DNA of 64,000 bases, taken from Scytonema sp. RU_4_4 (GTDB taxonomy: Bacteria; Cyanobacteriota; Cyanobacteriia; Cyanobacteriales; Nostocaceae). The notes under the pieces are model-generated. The model was not told the origin of the DNA. It made no database searches and saw only the letters and a list, made by a program, of their open reading frames with translations. Numbering within the stretch: position 1 is the first letter of the stretch; every line of letters starts with the position of its first letter. The position numbers were made by a program, and so were the translations under genes. The stretch is from the NCBI GenBank assembly GCA_012031965.1, contig JAAUSC010000002.1, positions 23,766 through 87,765 of the forward strand, read 5' to 3'. Of the stretch, positions 18,224 to 29,251 are shown piece by piece.

Positions 18224-18385
18224 GCTGTTAAATTTCGCAAGGTCTGGCTGCAAACATCATCAGTATTATTCCCAGAATCTGCTTTCACCTTAGAATGCAC
18301 GATTTTTCTAATTTGTTCGCCAGATACTATCAGCAAATGCTCGCCATGTCAGCATTAACTCAAATATATTGCCTAACGAGGTTGT

Positions 18386-18703
18386 ATGAGCATAGGCAGA
18401 GCAATTCTCTTTATTGCCTTAGTTATTCCAGGTTTGTTGGTCGCGGGGTCATCGCTTTACTCGTTCAACACTGACTACACAGCGCTAGGAAGAACCGAAA
18501 GGTATGTGGAAAAGTTAGCCAGGGATGGAAGAACCAGTAATAGACAGTTGGATCTTGCCTATCATCGTAGTTTCGTTCATCGCATGAATGCATTTACGAA
18601 TGGAACTTGGGGCTTTATTGGTGCAACGATCGCAGCGATTGGCGTACATGGAATAGCAACAACGCAAGAGGAGACTCAAGAGCAGAGAAAAACATCAAAG
18701 TAG
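18386..18703 (+). CDS. Small membrane protein, 105 aa, unknown function
   Basis: Two hydrophobic segments, residues 3-22 (IGRAILFIALVIPGLLVAG) and about 72-90 (TWGFIGATIAAIGVHGIA), flank a polar loop with an ERYVEKLARDGRTSNRQL helix. It is divergent from the M23 peptidase gene (162 bases between starts) and convergent with trmFO. Similar small proteins are found in cyanobacteria, but none has a known role to my knowledge. Confidence 0.65.
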   Translation: MSIGRAILFIALVIPGLLVAGSSLYSFNTDYTALGRTERYVEKLARDGRTSNRQLDLAYHRSFVHRMNAFTNGTWGFIGATIAAIGVHGIATTQEETQEQRKTSK

Positions 18704-18710
18704 TAGTGAA

Positions 18711-18748
18711 GTGCTGAGTGCTGACTCCTGACTCAGCACTCAGCACTG
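18711..18748. terminator. Bidirectional hairpin terminator
   Basis: GTGCTGAGTGCTGA and TCAGCACTCAGCAC make a 14-bp perfect stem with a short loop, in the 29-base gap between the convergent 105-aa gene and trmFO (it overlaps the trmFO stop region). The same GTGCTGAGTGCTGA unit is a known type of dispersed cyanobacterial repeat. Confidence 0.7.
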
Positions 18749-20052
18749 TTTATGAATTTTTGTAAGTCAGCCAAAGCGCGATCGCGATAACGTCCGTAAC
18801 GCTCTTGTTTATTTTTGATTTTCTCACCCAGTTCTGGTAAAATCCCAAAATTAGGAGGCATCGGTTGAAAATGCTTAGGCGAAGCGGAACTGATAAATTC
18901 AAACAGCGACCCCATCATCGTTGTCTTGGGTAGAGTTAAAGGTTCTTTCCCCAAAGCCAGCCGCGCTGCATTGGTTCCCGCTAACCAACCACCTGCTGCG
19001 GCTGCGGTATATCCTTCGGTTCCTATTAACTGTCCAGCACCTAGCAATGTCGGACGCTTGAGAAATTGCAAACTCGGCTGCATCAACACAGGTGCGTTGA
19101 TAAAGGTGTTGCGGTGCATCACTCCCAACCGCACGAACTCAGCATTTTCCAAACTAGGAATCATTTGGAAAATACGCTTTTGCTCACCCCAACGCAGATT
19201 TGTTTGGAATCCTACCATATTCCACAGTTGACCAGCTTTGTCTTCTTGTCGCAACTGTATCACCGCATAGGGGCGTTCTCCAGTTCGACTATCCGATAAC
19301 CCGACTGGCTTAAGGGGACCATAGCGCATTGTGTCTTCCCCTCGCCGTGCGAGTTCCTCTATCGGTAGACAGGCTTCAAAAAATTTTGCCGTTTCCCGTT
19401 CAAAATCTTTTAATTCCACTTGTTCGGCTGCACAAAGTTCTTGCCAAAACTGCAAGTACTGCTCTTTATTCATGGGGCAGTTTAAATATGCAGCTTCGCC
19501 CTTGTCGTAGCGAGAGGCAAGAAAAGCAATATCACGGTTAATTGATTCTCCCACAATAATTGGACTTGCGGCATCGAAAAAGCTGAGGTATTCCATCCCT
19601 GTGAAACGGCGTAAATCTTCCGCTAAATCAGGACTGGTTAAAGGACCAGTTGCCAAAACAACAATTCCTTCCGGGATAACACTGACTTCATCTCGATGCA
19701 GTTCAATCAAGGGATGTCGAGCGAGAGTTTCCGTCAAGTCCTGACTAAATTGTCCTCTATCGACTGCGAGCGCTCCACCAGCAGGAACTGAGTGTTCATC
19801 AGCTTTTGAAATCACAATAGAATTGAGTTGTCGCAGTTCTTCATGCAAAAGACCAGCAGCGCGATCGCTTGCCATTGCCCCAAAAGAATTGCTACACACC
19901 AACTCCGCCAAATGTTCCGTATGATGTGCGCCACTGAAGCGATTTGGGCGCATTTCCCAAAGAATCACTGACACTCCAAGAGAAGCTATTTGCCAAGCTG
20001 CTTCTGTCCCAGCGAGTCCACCTCCAATAACATGAATTGTTTGTTTTTCCAT
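18733..20052 (-). CDS. trmFO: Methylenetetrahydrofolate--tRNA-(uracil-5-)-methyltransferase TrmFO
   Basis: A 439-aa flavoprotein that methylates U54 of tRNA using methylenetetrahydrofolate and FADH2. The FAD-binding Rossmann motif is at the N-terminus ([18 protein letters not shown]), followed by the family-specific [17 protein letters not shown] and [16 protein letters not shown] stretches. The C-terminal half has a second dinucleotide-binding landmark ([20 protein letters not shown]). Length and motifs fit complete TrmFO/GidA-small proteins. It is transcribed alone and ends at a shared hairpin terminator. Confidence 0.96.
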   Translation of the reverse strand: MEKQTIHVIGGGLAGTEAAWQIASLGVSVILWEMRPNRFSGAHHTEHLAELVCSNSFGAMASDRAAGLLHEELRQLNSIVISKADEHSVPAGGALAVDRGQFSQDLTETLARHPLIELHRDEVSVIPEGIVVLATGPLTSPDLAEDLRRFTGMEYLSFFDAASPIIVGESINRDIAFLASRYDKGEAAYLNCPMNKEQYLQFWQELCAAEQVELKDFERETAKFFEACLPIEELARRGEDTMRYGPLKPVGLSDSRTGERPYAVIQLRQEDKAGQLWNMVGFQTNLRWGEQKRIFQMIPSLENAEFVRLGVMHRNTFINAPVLMQPSLQFLKRPTLLGAGQLIGTEGYTAAAAGGWLAGTNAARLALGKEPLTLPKTTMMGSLFEFISSASPKHFQPMPPNFGILPELGEKIKNKQERYGRYRDRALADLQKFINSAEC

Positions 20053-20219
20053 ACTTTACTCAAACTTTGACAATTGGCTGGGTGTGTATATCTACAATAT
20101 AAGGTTATCAAATCGACGAGATCATCATCGAACGGTTTTTGTAAGCAAGCCTTGTCTTTTGAGTGTGTTGCATGGCGGCGATCTGATCATGAAAAATGTT
20201 GCTCATTCTACTCCAGCAC

Positions 20220-20642
20220 TTAAAACTCTTTGGTTACAAGAACTTTGCTATGACTCTTTACAGCGATAACTCCCTGTTCATTTGTGATCTTTCCTTTGAG
20301 GTCTAAAATTTCTCCATTGAGACTGTCTTTATACTGTGTTCCAACGACCTCCCATTCCATATCAATTAACTCTCTTGCTTTAATCGCTTTAAGGAATTGG
20401 ATAGAAAAATCCAAACCAACAATTGCATAATTTTGAGAGAAGTGTTGAGCCGCCAAACCCATCATCAAAGAACTAATGTGTGGACCACAGACAATGATAC
20501 TGCCAAACCGAGTTTTCCGAGCATATTCGGCATCGTGATGAAGTAAATTAGGGTCTCCGACTAAATGAGCAAATTGGCTGATTTCTATTTCATTCAATCT
20601 CATTTGACGGACAATTTTCTCCCCTACTGAAACAGGTGTCAT
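20220..20642 (-). CDS. MaoC-like hot-dog fold dehydratase domain protein
   Basis: About 140 aa with the MaoC/R-hydratase layout: start VGEKIVRQMRLNEIEISQFAHLVGD (in two parts), catalytic Asp and His in the VGDPNLLHHDAEYARKTRFG segment and the hydratase loop GSIIVCGPHISSLMMG. Such enzymes hydrate enoyl-CoA or related thioesters; here the partner pathway is unknown. The frame continues to an ATG at 20696, but that extension contains a GCGGAGCGCTGCGC repeat-like block and lacks family similarity, so ATG 20642 is preferred with modest certainty. Confidence 0.75.
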   Translation of the reverse strand: MTPVSVGEKIVRQMRLNEIEISQFAHLVGDPNLLHHDAEYARKTRFGSIIVCGPHISSLMMGLAAQHFSQNYAIVGLDFSIQFLKAIKARELIDMEWEVVGTQYKDSLNGEILDLKGKITNEQGVIAVKSHSKVLVTKEF

Positions 20643-20696
20643 AAGCAATTCAAAATGGACTGCGGAGCGCTGCGCTAACAAAATTCGCTCATTCAA

Positions 20697-21079
20697 AAAA
20701 AATCAACGAGCGTGCTGGCAAACATCTTGTCTGTAGACTGTGTGCAAGCTTATTGGTATGACGGCTTAAAACTAACAACAACATTCTGAACCTTTTCCGT
20801 ATCTTGCTGCAACTGTTTGGTCATGTTTATCCGAATACGGTTGCTGTTATCCTGACATAACCCCTACTGATGGAGACACCTCGGATAAAGACGTACTAAG
20901 TTGAATGTTTAAAAAAACCAGTCAATCAAAATCAGTATAAAAGCTGTCTTTGCTATACTCGTCTAGATCTCAAAATTTATTTAAGGCACTTACCAATAGT
21001 ACAACAATCTGAAATTGAGTCCAGCGGTTTGAACAGTCAATATTCTCACTGCTAGTGGTATCTAGGACAAGCAAAAATC
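20697..21079. other. Gene-free region before the defence operon
   Basis: 383 bases with no supported gene between the MaoC-like gene (leftward) and the helicase gene (rightward). It must hold promoters for both directions. I cannot assign a promoter with confidence; AT-rich stretches lie at about 20925-20990. Confidence 0.5.
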
Positions 21080-24000
21080 ATGCAAATCGACCAACTCAAG
21101 CCCAATGTAATCGTTACAGGTTCAATCTTCAGCGAACCCGTACAAGTATTGATAGTCACCCCAATGGGCGCTTCAGTCAAACTCATCGGTCAAGGACTCA
21201 ACACCAATCAAGTTCATCAACTCATTCTCAACGCTTCTCAAATAGCACAACTGCAAGCAACTCCAGACAAAGAACCTTTTGATGGTGACTCGCTGCATTT
21301 TCGCTTGGGTGTCGAAGCTTTGCGCCTCGGTCTAGCCTACGAATATGATCCCTTTTTTGCCCTCGCCATTGCTCGTGTTGACCCTCTCCCTCACCAACTT
21401 GAAGCGGTATACAACTATTTTCTTAAACAACCTCGTGTCCGTTTTTTACTCGCTGATGACCCCGGTGCTGGTAAAACTATCATGGCAGGGTTGCTGCTGA
21501 AAGAACTTAAAGTCCGAGGACTGGTCAAGCGTACACTGATTATTACCCCTGCCAACCTAACATTTCAATGGCAACGGGAACTTAAAGACAAATTTCGGGA
21601 AGAGTTTGAGGTCATTCGCGGCGATGTGCTGCGAGCTAATTATGGTTCTAACCCTTGGAAAGAAAAACATCAGGTTGTCACCTCAGTGTCTTGGGTTTCC
21701 CGTATTGAAGATGCTAAAGATAGTTTGTTAAGAAGTAACTGGGATTTAGTTATTGTGGACGAGGCGCATAAGATGAGCGCCTACAGTTCAGATAATAAAA
21801 CTTTGGCTTACAAACTGGGTGAAGAACTTTCAAAACACACCGACCACTACTTATTAATGACAGCAACGCCCCATAAAGGCGACCCAAAAAATTTCTGTTT
21901 ATTCCTCGAACTTTTAGACCGTGATGTATACGGAGATGTCAAAAGTTTAGAGGAAGCAATGCTGCGCAACAACGCCCCATTTTATCTGCGTCGCACTAAA
22001 GAAGCCCTTGTTACTTTCCCTGAACCAGAAAGAGGTATTGTTAAAAAGCTATTCACTAACCGCAAAGTCGAAACAATTGATTTTCAAATTGATGCGGATG
22101 AGTTTGACTTTTACGACGACTTAACAACTTATGTTGATGACCAGTCTATCAAAGCTTCTAGTGATGACTCAGCGCGTGGTAGAGCTTTGGGTTTTACAAT
22201 GGCAATGTTGCAACGTCGTTTCGCCTCCAGTGTTTATGCAGTGCGGCGTAGTTTGGAGCGAATGCGAGACAAACGTCAAAGGATATTGGAAGACCCACAG
22301 GCTTATCGCCAAGAGCAGATTAATAAGAAAATACCAGAGGATTTTGATGAACTGACTGAAGAAGAACAGCAAAAATTCTGGGAGATTTAGAAGGAGTTGT
22401 CGCCTCAATTGACCCCATAGCGCTTAAACAAGAAATACTGCAATTAAATAAATTAATCATCCAAGCTAAAAATTTAGAAGAGCGAGAAATTGAATCTAAG
22501 TTGGTGAGACTTAAGGAAGTTATTACCCAAAAAGGAATATTCCAAGATAAGAATATGAGACTGCTCATTTTTACTGAGCACAAAGATACCCTGGATTACT
22601 TGGTGGGTAAGTTACGAGACTGGAAATTGTCTGTAACACAGATTCACGGGGGAATGAAAATTGGTGACAGGGACACCTCCAATACTCGCATATATTCTGA
22701 ACGGGAATTTCGGGAAGATTGTCAGGTGTTGGTCGCCACGGAAGCTGCGGGGGAAGGTATAAATCTGCAATTTTGCTGGTTCATGATTAACTATGATATT
22801 CCGTGGAATCCCGTGCGCTTGGAACAACGGATGGGACGCATCCATCGTTACGGACAGGATAAAGATTGTTTAATTTTTAACTTTGTGTCTACTAATACTC
22901 GTGAAGGGCGGGTACTGTGGAAGTTATTTGAGCGCATCCGCGCCATTGAGGTAGACCTCGACCCGGAGAGAACGGGTAAAGTTTTTAACGTTTTGGGTGA
23001 TATCTTTCCTGCCAATCAACTAGAGCGGATGATTAGGGATATGTACGCCCACAATTTGACTGAGGATGTGATTAAGAACCGCATCGTCGAGCAGGTTGAT
23101 ACTGAGCGCTTTCGGCGGATTAGCGATTCGGCGTTGGAAGGGTTGGCGAAGCGCGAATTGAATTTAGCACCAATTGTAGGTAAAGCGGCTGAGGCGAAAG
23201 AACGACGTTTGGTACCAGAAGTTATTGAGGACTTTTTTATTCAAGCGGCTCCTATTGCGGGAATTCATCCCAAGGAAAATGCTAAAGGTCAAAAAGTTTA
23301 CCGAATTGGACGAGTTCCACGTACATTGTGGCAGATAGGCGATCGCCTGGAATCCCGTTTTGGCAAGTTGGGGCATGAGTACAAAAAGATTACGTTTGAT
23401 AAAAATATCTTGACAAATGAACCAACACTGGAATGGGTAACACCAGGACACCCGTTATTTGAGTGTGTGCGGGATGATGTCCTGGCGCGGGTACAGGAAG
23501 ACTTGCGGCGAGGTGCTGTATTTTACGATTTGTATCGTCATCAGCCTGCGAGATTGGATGTATTCAGTGCGGGGATTTCTGATGGACGCGGGAATAAGCT
23601 GCACGAGCGTTTATATGTGGTACAGACTGAGTTGGATGGTAGGATGACGGTGCGCCAGCCGACGCTGTTTTTAGATTTAGTGCTGGCGTGGGGAAGTGCA
23701 GAATTAGTCGCCACCTTACCCGATGATACTGCCTTACCCAACCGCGACCAAGTGGAACAAGCCTTAATTGAACAAGAATTAAATCGCTTTCTGGTCGAGA
23801 TTCGCACTCAGCGCCAGAAGGAAGTCGAGACAATTTCTCAGCACATGGAATTAGTCTCAACACGATTATTGATAAGGTGCAGTGTCAGTTTGCTGAGTTG
23901 ATAGAACAAAAAGAATCTGGTTCCAAAGAAGCGGGGTTGGATGGACGCATCAAGCAGTCAGAAGACCGTTTGTTTGAGTTGAATGCACGCTTAGAACAGC

Positions 24001-24503
24001 GACGGGAGGAATTGCAGCAGGAAAGTAGCTGTACCATCACGGATATTCGCCATCACGGACGTGCTTGGGTTTTACCGCACCCAGAACGCACTTTGCCAGA
24101 AATTGCGCGGATGGTTAGCAATGAGGAGATTGAACGCATTGCAGTTGAGGCGGTGATTGCATATGAAGAAGCTAGGGGATGGAAGGTGGTGAGTGTGGAG
24201 AAAGAGAACCGGGGTTTTGACCTGATTTCACGTCAACCCCATCCTGAAGATCCAGAGACAGCTATAGCCGTGCGGTTTATTGAAGTTAAGGGACGATCTA
24301 CAGTCGGTGAGGTGGCGCTGACAACTAACGAGTATAAAACAGCCGAAAGATTAAAACAGGATTATTGGTTGTACGTTGTGTTTAATTGCGCTTCTACCCC
24401 AGAAGTTCATCCTATAGAAGACCCAGTACGATTAGGATGGGAACCGTTGGTGAAGATTGAGCATTATCACGTTTCCGCCCAAAAAATTTTAACAGCACAA
24501 TAG
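21080..24503 (+). pseudogene. SNF2-family helicase with C-terminal DUF3883 domain; two single-base frameshifts
   Basis: Three pieces in successive frames join into one protein of about 1141 aa. Piece 1 has Walker A in LLADDPGAGKTIMAGLLL, the DEAH box VIVDEAHKMSA and LLMTATPHKGDP. Piece 2 has helicase motifs V and VI: ATEAAGEGINLQFCWFMI and NPVRLEQRMGRIHRYGQD. Piece 3 has DUF3883, with a nuclease-like GFDLISR and RFIEVKGRS pair (D-ExK pattern). Break 1 is at the A5 run 22371-22375, break 2 near 23849-23850; adding one A at each restores the frame and smooth family-like sequence (for example QQKILGDLEGVV). In this system type the helicase probably translocates on invading DNA. The same kind of break occurs in trpS, so missing bases in the assembly are likely. 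Confidence 0.88.
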
Positions 24504-24514
24504 GTTGTATATTT

Positions 24515-25108
24515 ATGCAAGTACAAACACAAAAACGCTACTACACACCTGAAGAATATTTAGAACTTGAGGAAAAAGCAGAATATAAAAGCGAATACCG
24601 CGATGGAGAAATCGTTCCAATGACTGGAGGAACTACAAATCATAATGAAATTGCACTGAATTTAGCAGCTTCCTTAAAATTTGCAGTGAAAGGGCAAAAT
24701 TATCGAGTTTATATTGGTGACGTACGTTTATGGATACCCCGTTATCGTCAACATACTTATCCGGATGTGATGGTAATTCAAGGACAACCTGTTTATACGG
24801 GAACAAATACAACTACTGTCATGAATCCTTTGCTGATAGCAGAAGTTTTATCTAAATCGACTAAGAATTACGACCAAGGTGATAAGTTTCTCTATTATCG
24901 GTCTATCCCTGAATTTAAAGAATATATTTTAATCGACCAATATCACTATCATGTTATGCAGTATGTCAAAACTGCAGAAGGTCAATGGTTATTTACTGAA
25001 ATTGAAGGTGAATCTGCAACTTTATCACTTCAAACGGCTGATTTTAAAATTCTACTGAGCGACCTTTACGAGCAAGTAGATTTTACTGTTAGCAGTGAAG
25101 AAGATTAA
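24515..25108 (+). CDS. Uma2 family endonuclease (PD-(D/E)XK superfamily)
   Basis: A 197-aa protein of the Uma2/DUF820 family, very expanded in cyanobacteria. Recognisable features are YYTPEEYLELEEKAEYKSEY near the N-terminus, the acidic YPDVMVIQG (catalytic Asp, about residue 88) and LLIAEVLSKSTKNYDQGDK (Glu-x-Leu-Ser variant of E-x-K, about residue 110). It lies 11 bases after the helicase stop and 36 before the methylase start, so it is co-transcribed with the defence genes. Uma2 genes are often passengers in such operons; whether this one contributes is unknown. Confidence 0.9.
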   Translation: MQVQTQKRYYTPEEYLELEEKAEYKSEYRDGEIVPMTGGTTNHNEIALNLAASLKFAVKGQNYRVYIGDVRLWIPRYRQHTYPDVMVIQGQPVYTGTNTTTVMNPLLIAEVLSKSTKNYDQGDKFLYYRSIPEFKEYILIDQYHYHVMQYVKTAEGQWLFTEIEGESATLSLQTADFKILLSDLYEQVDFTVSSEED

Positions 25109-25144
25109 TTGTCTTAATATTATTAACACATAATTATTAATGTA

Positions 25145-28132
25145 ATGCCGACGACACAATACCCCAAACGTATCATCGAGGTTGACTTACCCATCAAGCG
25201 AATATCTACCCATGCACGGCGAGAAAAATCCATCCGTCACGGGCATATTTCAACGCTACATATATGGTGGGCGAGGCGACCTTTGGCGGCGTGTCGGGCG
25301 GTGATTTGTGGTGCACTCTGGTTTGACCCTGCTGATCCATTGTGTCCAGAGGCGTTTGTCGAAACAGCAAAAACGCTGATGTTAAATTGGGCAAAGAATC
25401 ATCCAGAAAAAGCTAGTGCTGATTCTTTTAATCGCTTAACAGCTATTAATAAAAATCCTCAATTATTAGATGACCCAGTAGAACTTCGCAAGACTCTGCT
25501 GGATTTTATTGCTGACTTTGCCAACTGGGATAATTCAACTGATGCAGATTATTTAGAAACCAGCCGCACTTTAACACAAACTGCTCATGAAGCTTTAGGG
25601 GGAATTCCAGGAACCAAACCGTTAGTTGTTGACCCCTTTGCTGGTGGGGGTTCCATACCTTTAGAAGCGTTGCGGGTGGGTGCGGATGCGTTTGCTTCTG
25701 ACTTAAATCCTGTGGCGGTTCTGTTGAATAAAGTGGTGTTGGAATATATTCCTAAATATGGGCAACAGTTAGCGGATGAAGTGCGCAAGTGGGGACAGTG
25801 GGTTAAGGAGGAAGCAGAAAAGGAATTAGGAGAATTTTATCCTAAAGATCCAGATGGGGCGATACCTATTGCTTATCTTTGGGCAAGAACGATTACTTGT
25901 GAGGGTCCTGGATGTGGTGCGGAAGTACCTCTCATTAAGTCTCTTTGGCTAGCTAAAACAAAAAATAGTTCTGTTGCTTTACAAATATTGCCTTGCAGTG
26001 TAACAAAGAAAATTAATTTTAATATTATTTATAATGGTGTAAGCAGTTTAGTCCAAAGCGGAACTATTAAAAACTGTTCTGCAACTTGTCCAATATGTGG
26101 ATATACAACTCCTGCTAATTCAGTTAGAAGGCAGTTAAAAGAACGCCAAGGAGGAACTCAAGATGTCAGACTTTTTGCGGTAGTAACTATACAAGAAGGA
26201 CGAAAAGGGCGTTTATACCGTTTACCAATAGAGCGTGATATAGAAGTAGTTAATAAGGCGAGAACTGAGTTAGAAAAACGTAAAAACATACATAATAAAT
26301 CACTCAGTTTAATCCCAAATGAGCCGACTCCACTGGGAGGTGGAAGTGGAGCAGGACGAGCATTTTCGCAACGCAATTATGGAATGAATCATTTCTATGA
26401 TATTTTTACCTCCCGGCAATGTTTAGCTCTAGTAACACTGACAAATTTGATAAATAAGGCTGGAGAAAAAATTGAGAAAGAATATAGTAGTGAATTTGGA
26501 GCCTCAGTACAGACTTGCTTATCGCTAATACTGGATAAAGTAGCAGAAAGACTAACATCCTTAAGCAGGTATGACACTGGTGCTAAGATGAGTGGTATTA
26601 TTGGAATTTATGCCGGTCAAAGATTACCAATAGTGTGGGATTTTGGTGAAGGAAATCCTTTGCTAGACCGTTCAAGTGGATGGGAACAGTGTTTGTATTG
26701 GTTCCTTAACGTTTTATCGAATATCAGTATCATCAACTCTCATCAAGGAAATGTAGCACAAACATCTGGAACAAAGCATCCACTTCCAGACGATGGAGCG
26801 AACGCTTTTGTTACTGACCCACCTTATTATGATGCTGTACCATATGCAGATTTATCAGATTTCTTTTATGTGTGGTTAAAAAGATCATTACCTAAGTCTG
26901 TAAATATTTCGTTTTCAGATGAATTAACTCCGAAACAAGATGAGTGCATAGTTGATGAAGTAAAAGGGAAAAATCGTCAATACTTTGAACAAACAATGTC
27001 ACAAGTAATGACAGAGGGTAGGCGTATTCTGTCAACAGAAGGTATTGGCATAGTTGTGTTTGCCCATAAATCTACATCTGGCTGGGAAGCACAATTACAA
27101 GCAATGGTAGATACGGGCTGGACAATTACAGGTTCATGGGCAATTGATACAGAAATGGGGACAAGACTAAGAGCGATGAATTCAGCTGCTCTTGCCTCCT
27201 CTGTCCACCTCGTCTGTCGCCCCCGCCCCAATAACCCTAACAACATCGGCGACTGGCGCGATGTCCTCCAAGAACTCCCCCAACGTATCCACGAATGGAT
27301 GCCTCGCCTCGCCGCAGAAGGTGTAGTTGGTGCTGATGCCATCTTCGCTTGCCTTGGTCCGGCTTTAGAAATTTTCTCCCGCTACTCCCGCGTTGAAAAA
27401 GCCAGTGGCGAACAAGTCACCCTCAAAGAATACCTCGAATACGTCTGGGCAGCAGTCTCCAAAGAAGCCCTTGGCATGATTTTCTCTGGTGCAGATGCCA
27501 CAGGCTTTGAAGAAGATGCGCGCCTCACCGCCATGTGGCTGTGGACACTTTCCACTGGTAGTATTGATAACACCAGCGACAGTAACGAAACGGAAGCCGA
27601 GGACGAAGATGACGAAGAAACCAGCAGTAAATCCAGCAAAACTACTGGTTACGTTCTAGAATTTGATGCTGCCCGGAAAATCGCCCAAGGACTCGGCGCA
27701 CATTTAGAAAATCTCAACCGCCTAGTAGAAGTTAAAGGCGACAAAGCGCGACTTTTACCTGTATCAGAGCGCACACACTACCTTTTTGGTAAAGACGAAG
27801 CCCAAGCACCTACCAAACGTAAAAAGAAAGATGTCAAGCAACTAAGCTTATTTGATATCGCTGGTAGCATAGAAGACGAGGACAATGATTGGGGTGAAAA
27901 AACAGTCCCCCCACTAGGAAACACTGTATTAGACCGCATTCACCAAAGCATGATTTTATTTGCCGCCGGACGCAGCGAAGCCCTCAAACGCTTCTTAGTA
28001 GAAGAAGGTGCTGGTACTGACCAACGCTTTTGGCGTTTGGCACAGGCACTTTCAGCATTGTATCCTAACGGCACAGATGAAAAACGCTGGGTTGATGGTG
28101 TTTTAGCTAGAAAGAAAGGACTTGGATTTTAA
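25145..28132 (+). CDS. DUF1156 domain-containing DNA methyltransferase
   Basis: A 995-aa adenine- or cytosine-specific DNA methylase (COG1743 type). The DUF1156 N-terminus is clear (STLHIWWARRPLAACRAVI). The SAM-binding motif is VVDPFAGGGSIPLEALRVGA (about residues 161-180), the zinc-binding cysteines appear as CEGPGCGAEVPL and CPICGY, and the catalytic motif is FVTDPPYYDAVPYADLSDFF (about residues 555-574). An acidic low-complexity linker (ETEAEDEDDEETSSKSSK) precedes the C-terminal domain. It probably marks host DNA in a helicase-methylase-ATPase defence system. The stop TAA overlaps the next ATG by one base. Confidence 0.93.
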   Translation: MPTTQYPKRIIEVDLPIKRISTHARREKSIRHGHISTLHIWWARRPLAACRAVICGALWFDPADPLCPEAFVETAKTLMLNWAKNHPEKASADSFNRLTAINKNPQLLDDPVELRKTLLDFIADFANWDNSTDADYLETSRTLTQTAHEALGGIPGTKPLVVDPFAGGGSIPLEALRVGADAFASDLNPVAVLLNKVVLEYIPKYGQQLADEVRKWGQWVKEEAEKELGEFYPKDPDGAIPIAYLWARTITCEGPGCGAEVPLIKSLWLAKTKNSSVALQILPCSVTKKINFNIIYNGVSSLVQSGTIKNCSATCPICGYTTPANSVRRQLKERQGGTQDVRLFAVVTIQEGRKGRLYRLPIERDIEVVNKARTELEKRKNIHNKSLSLIPNEPTPLGGGSGAGRAFSQRNYGMNHFYDIFTSRQCLALVTLTNLINKAGEKIEKEYSSEFGASVQTCLSLILDKVAERLTSLSRYDTGAKMSGIIGIYAGQRLPIVWDFGEGNPLLDRSSGWEQCLYWFLNVLSNISIINSHQGNVAQTSGTKHPLPDDGANAFVTDPPYYDAVPYADLSDFFYVWLKRSLPKSVNISFSDELTPKQDECIVDEVKGKNRQYFEQTMSQVMTEGRRILSTEGIGIVVFAHKSTSGWEAQLQAMVDTGWTITGSWAIDTEMGTRLRAMNSAALASSVHLVCRPRPNNPNNIGDWRDVLQELPQRIHEWMPRLAAEGVVGADAIFACLGPALEIFSRYSRVEKASGEQVTLKEYLEYVWAAVSKEALGMIFSGADATGFEEDARLTAMWLWTLSTGSIDNTSDSNETEAEDEDDEETSSKSSKTTGYVLEFDAARKIAQGLGAHLENLNRLVEVKGDKARLLPVSERTHYLFGKDEAQAPTKRKKKDVKQLSLFDIAGSIEDEDNDWGEKTVPPLGNTVLDRIHQSMILFAAGRSEALKRFLVEEGAGTDQRFWRLAQALSALYPNGTDEKRWVDGVLARKKGLGF

Positions 28133-29241
28133 TGAAAGACCTATTTGAACAGCACAAAAATTTGACGCAAGCTGCTCAAGAAGTGCTGAAAAATTCTTAT
28201 ATCCATCAAATGGCTAATTCAGCTGAATTGTTGCGTAAAAGCGGTCTACTACAAAATTCAGCTATAGATGCTATCCGAGGAACAAATTCAGCTTTTGAAA
28301 CATTGCGTGAAAGTAGTCTGCTACAAAATTCACGTATAAGTTTACTGAAATCTCCGGTAATAGATGATAGTCGTTTGAAACGAGTTTATAAAGATTTTCA
28401 ACAAGTTAACTTATTAGCTAATCAATCAAATTTAGCAAGACGCTTACTGGAACCTTCTAGAGTTTACACATTTTTTTTGGAAAGCACAATTCAACGTATT
28501 TCAGAAGCCGACAATCAGAAAATAGCAAGAGCTTTACAAACATCTTTACGTCTAGCAGAAGTACAGTTACTGACTACAACGGAAGTTTTATCATCCATCA
28601 TTACTGCGCCAACAGATGATGAGGTATCTGATACCAGACCACTGGACTTGCCAATTATTCAACAGGATGAATTAATAGCTGCTGTTGAGTTAGAAGATAT
28701 AGAAGATGAAATAGCTTTAATTGAACTATCTCCGGCTGCTAACGCCTCTGCTTTATCCAAACATATTCTATATTTAATAACACAATGTAACGAAGTTGTG
28801 AAAGTTGGAGACAAACCAGAAATATTTAAACCAACTAATAAACTTCTTGAAGTATTTGTTGACTTACCTTGGCTACTTCCGGAAAGTAAGCGAACATTTG
28901 GGAATTTTATAGATTGTCTGTATTTTGTATTTTATGAAGGCGCTGGTAAAGATAATCTGCGTTTTTTAAAAGAGCATGGGGGTGTGCTTGAGCCTGCTGA
29001 TTGTGATTTGATTTGGTGTATCAAACACTTGAGAAACAAGTGGCTGCGTCACGATGCAGATCATGGCAAAGAAGCTGATATCAGAAAATCTTGGAAAGAT
29101 GTATCAGCAAAGCTTAGCTGGCTTGGCTTACAACATGCCCCTATTAGTCCAGAACATTTCCGCTATTTACATTGTCGTCTTCTCCAAGAAGCAGAAGTTT
29201 TCTTGCAGAAGATTCTTGAAAAGTTAATAAAAAGTGAATAA
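28132..29241 (+). CDS. Defence-operon protein with C-terminal HEPN-like Rx5H motif, 369 aa
   Basis: No family is recognised over the full length. The N-terminus holds two copies of a roughly 25-residue repeat (LLRKSGLLQNSAIDAI and TLRESSLLQNSRISLL), helical and Ser/Leu/Asn-rich, and the repeat is visible in the DNA too. A linker follows with acidic residues (about 160-205). The C-terminal part (about 215-369) is all-helical and contains LRNKWLRHDADHG, an R-x5-H arrangement like the catalytic motif of HEPN ribonucleases. The gene overlaps the methylase stop by one base and is followed 10 bases later by the DUF499 gene, so it is a true member of the operon. An RNA-cutting effector or a tRNA-type abortive toxin is inferred, not shown. 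Confidence 0.7.
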   Translation: MKDLFEQHKNLTQAAQEVLKNSYIHQMANSAELLRKSGLLQNSAIDAIRGTNSAFETLRESSLLQNSRISLLKSPVIDDSRLKRVYKDFQQVNLLANQSNLARRLLEPSRVYTFFLESTIQRISEADNQKIARALQTSLRLAEVQLLTTTEVLSSIITAPTDDEVSDTRPLDLPIIQQDELIAAVELEDIEDEIALIELSPAANASALSKHILYLITQCNEVVKVGDKPEIFKPTNKLLEVFVDLPWLLPESKRTFGNFIDCLYFVFYEGAGKDNLRFLKEHGGVLEPADCDLIWCIKHLRNKWLRHDADHGKEADIRKSWKDVSAKLSWLGLQHAPISPEHFRYLHCRLLQEAEVFLQKILEKLIKSE

Positions 29242-29251
29242 GGGGACACTT

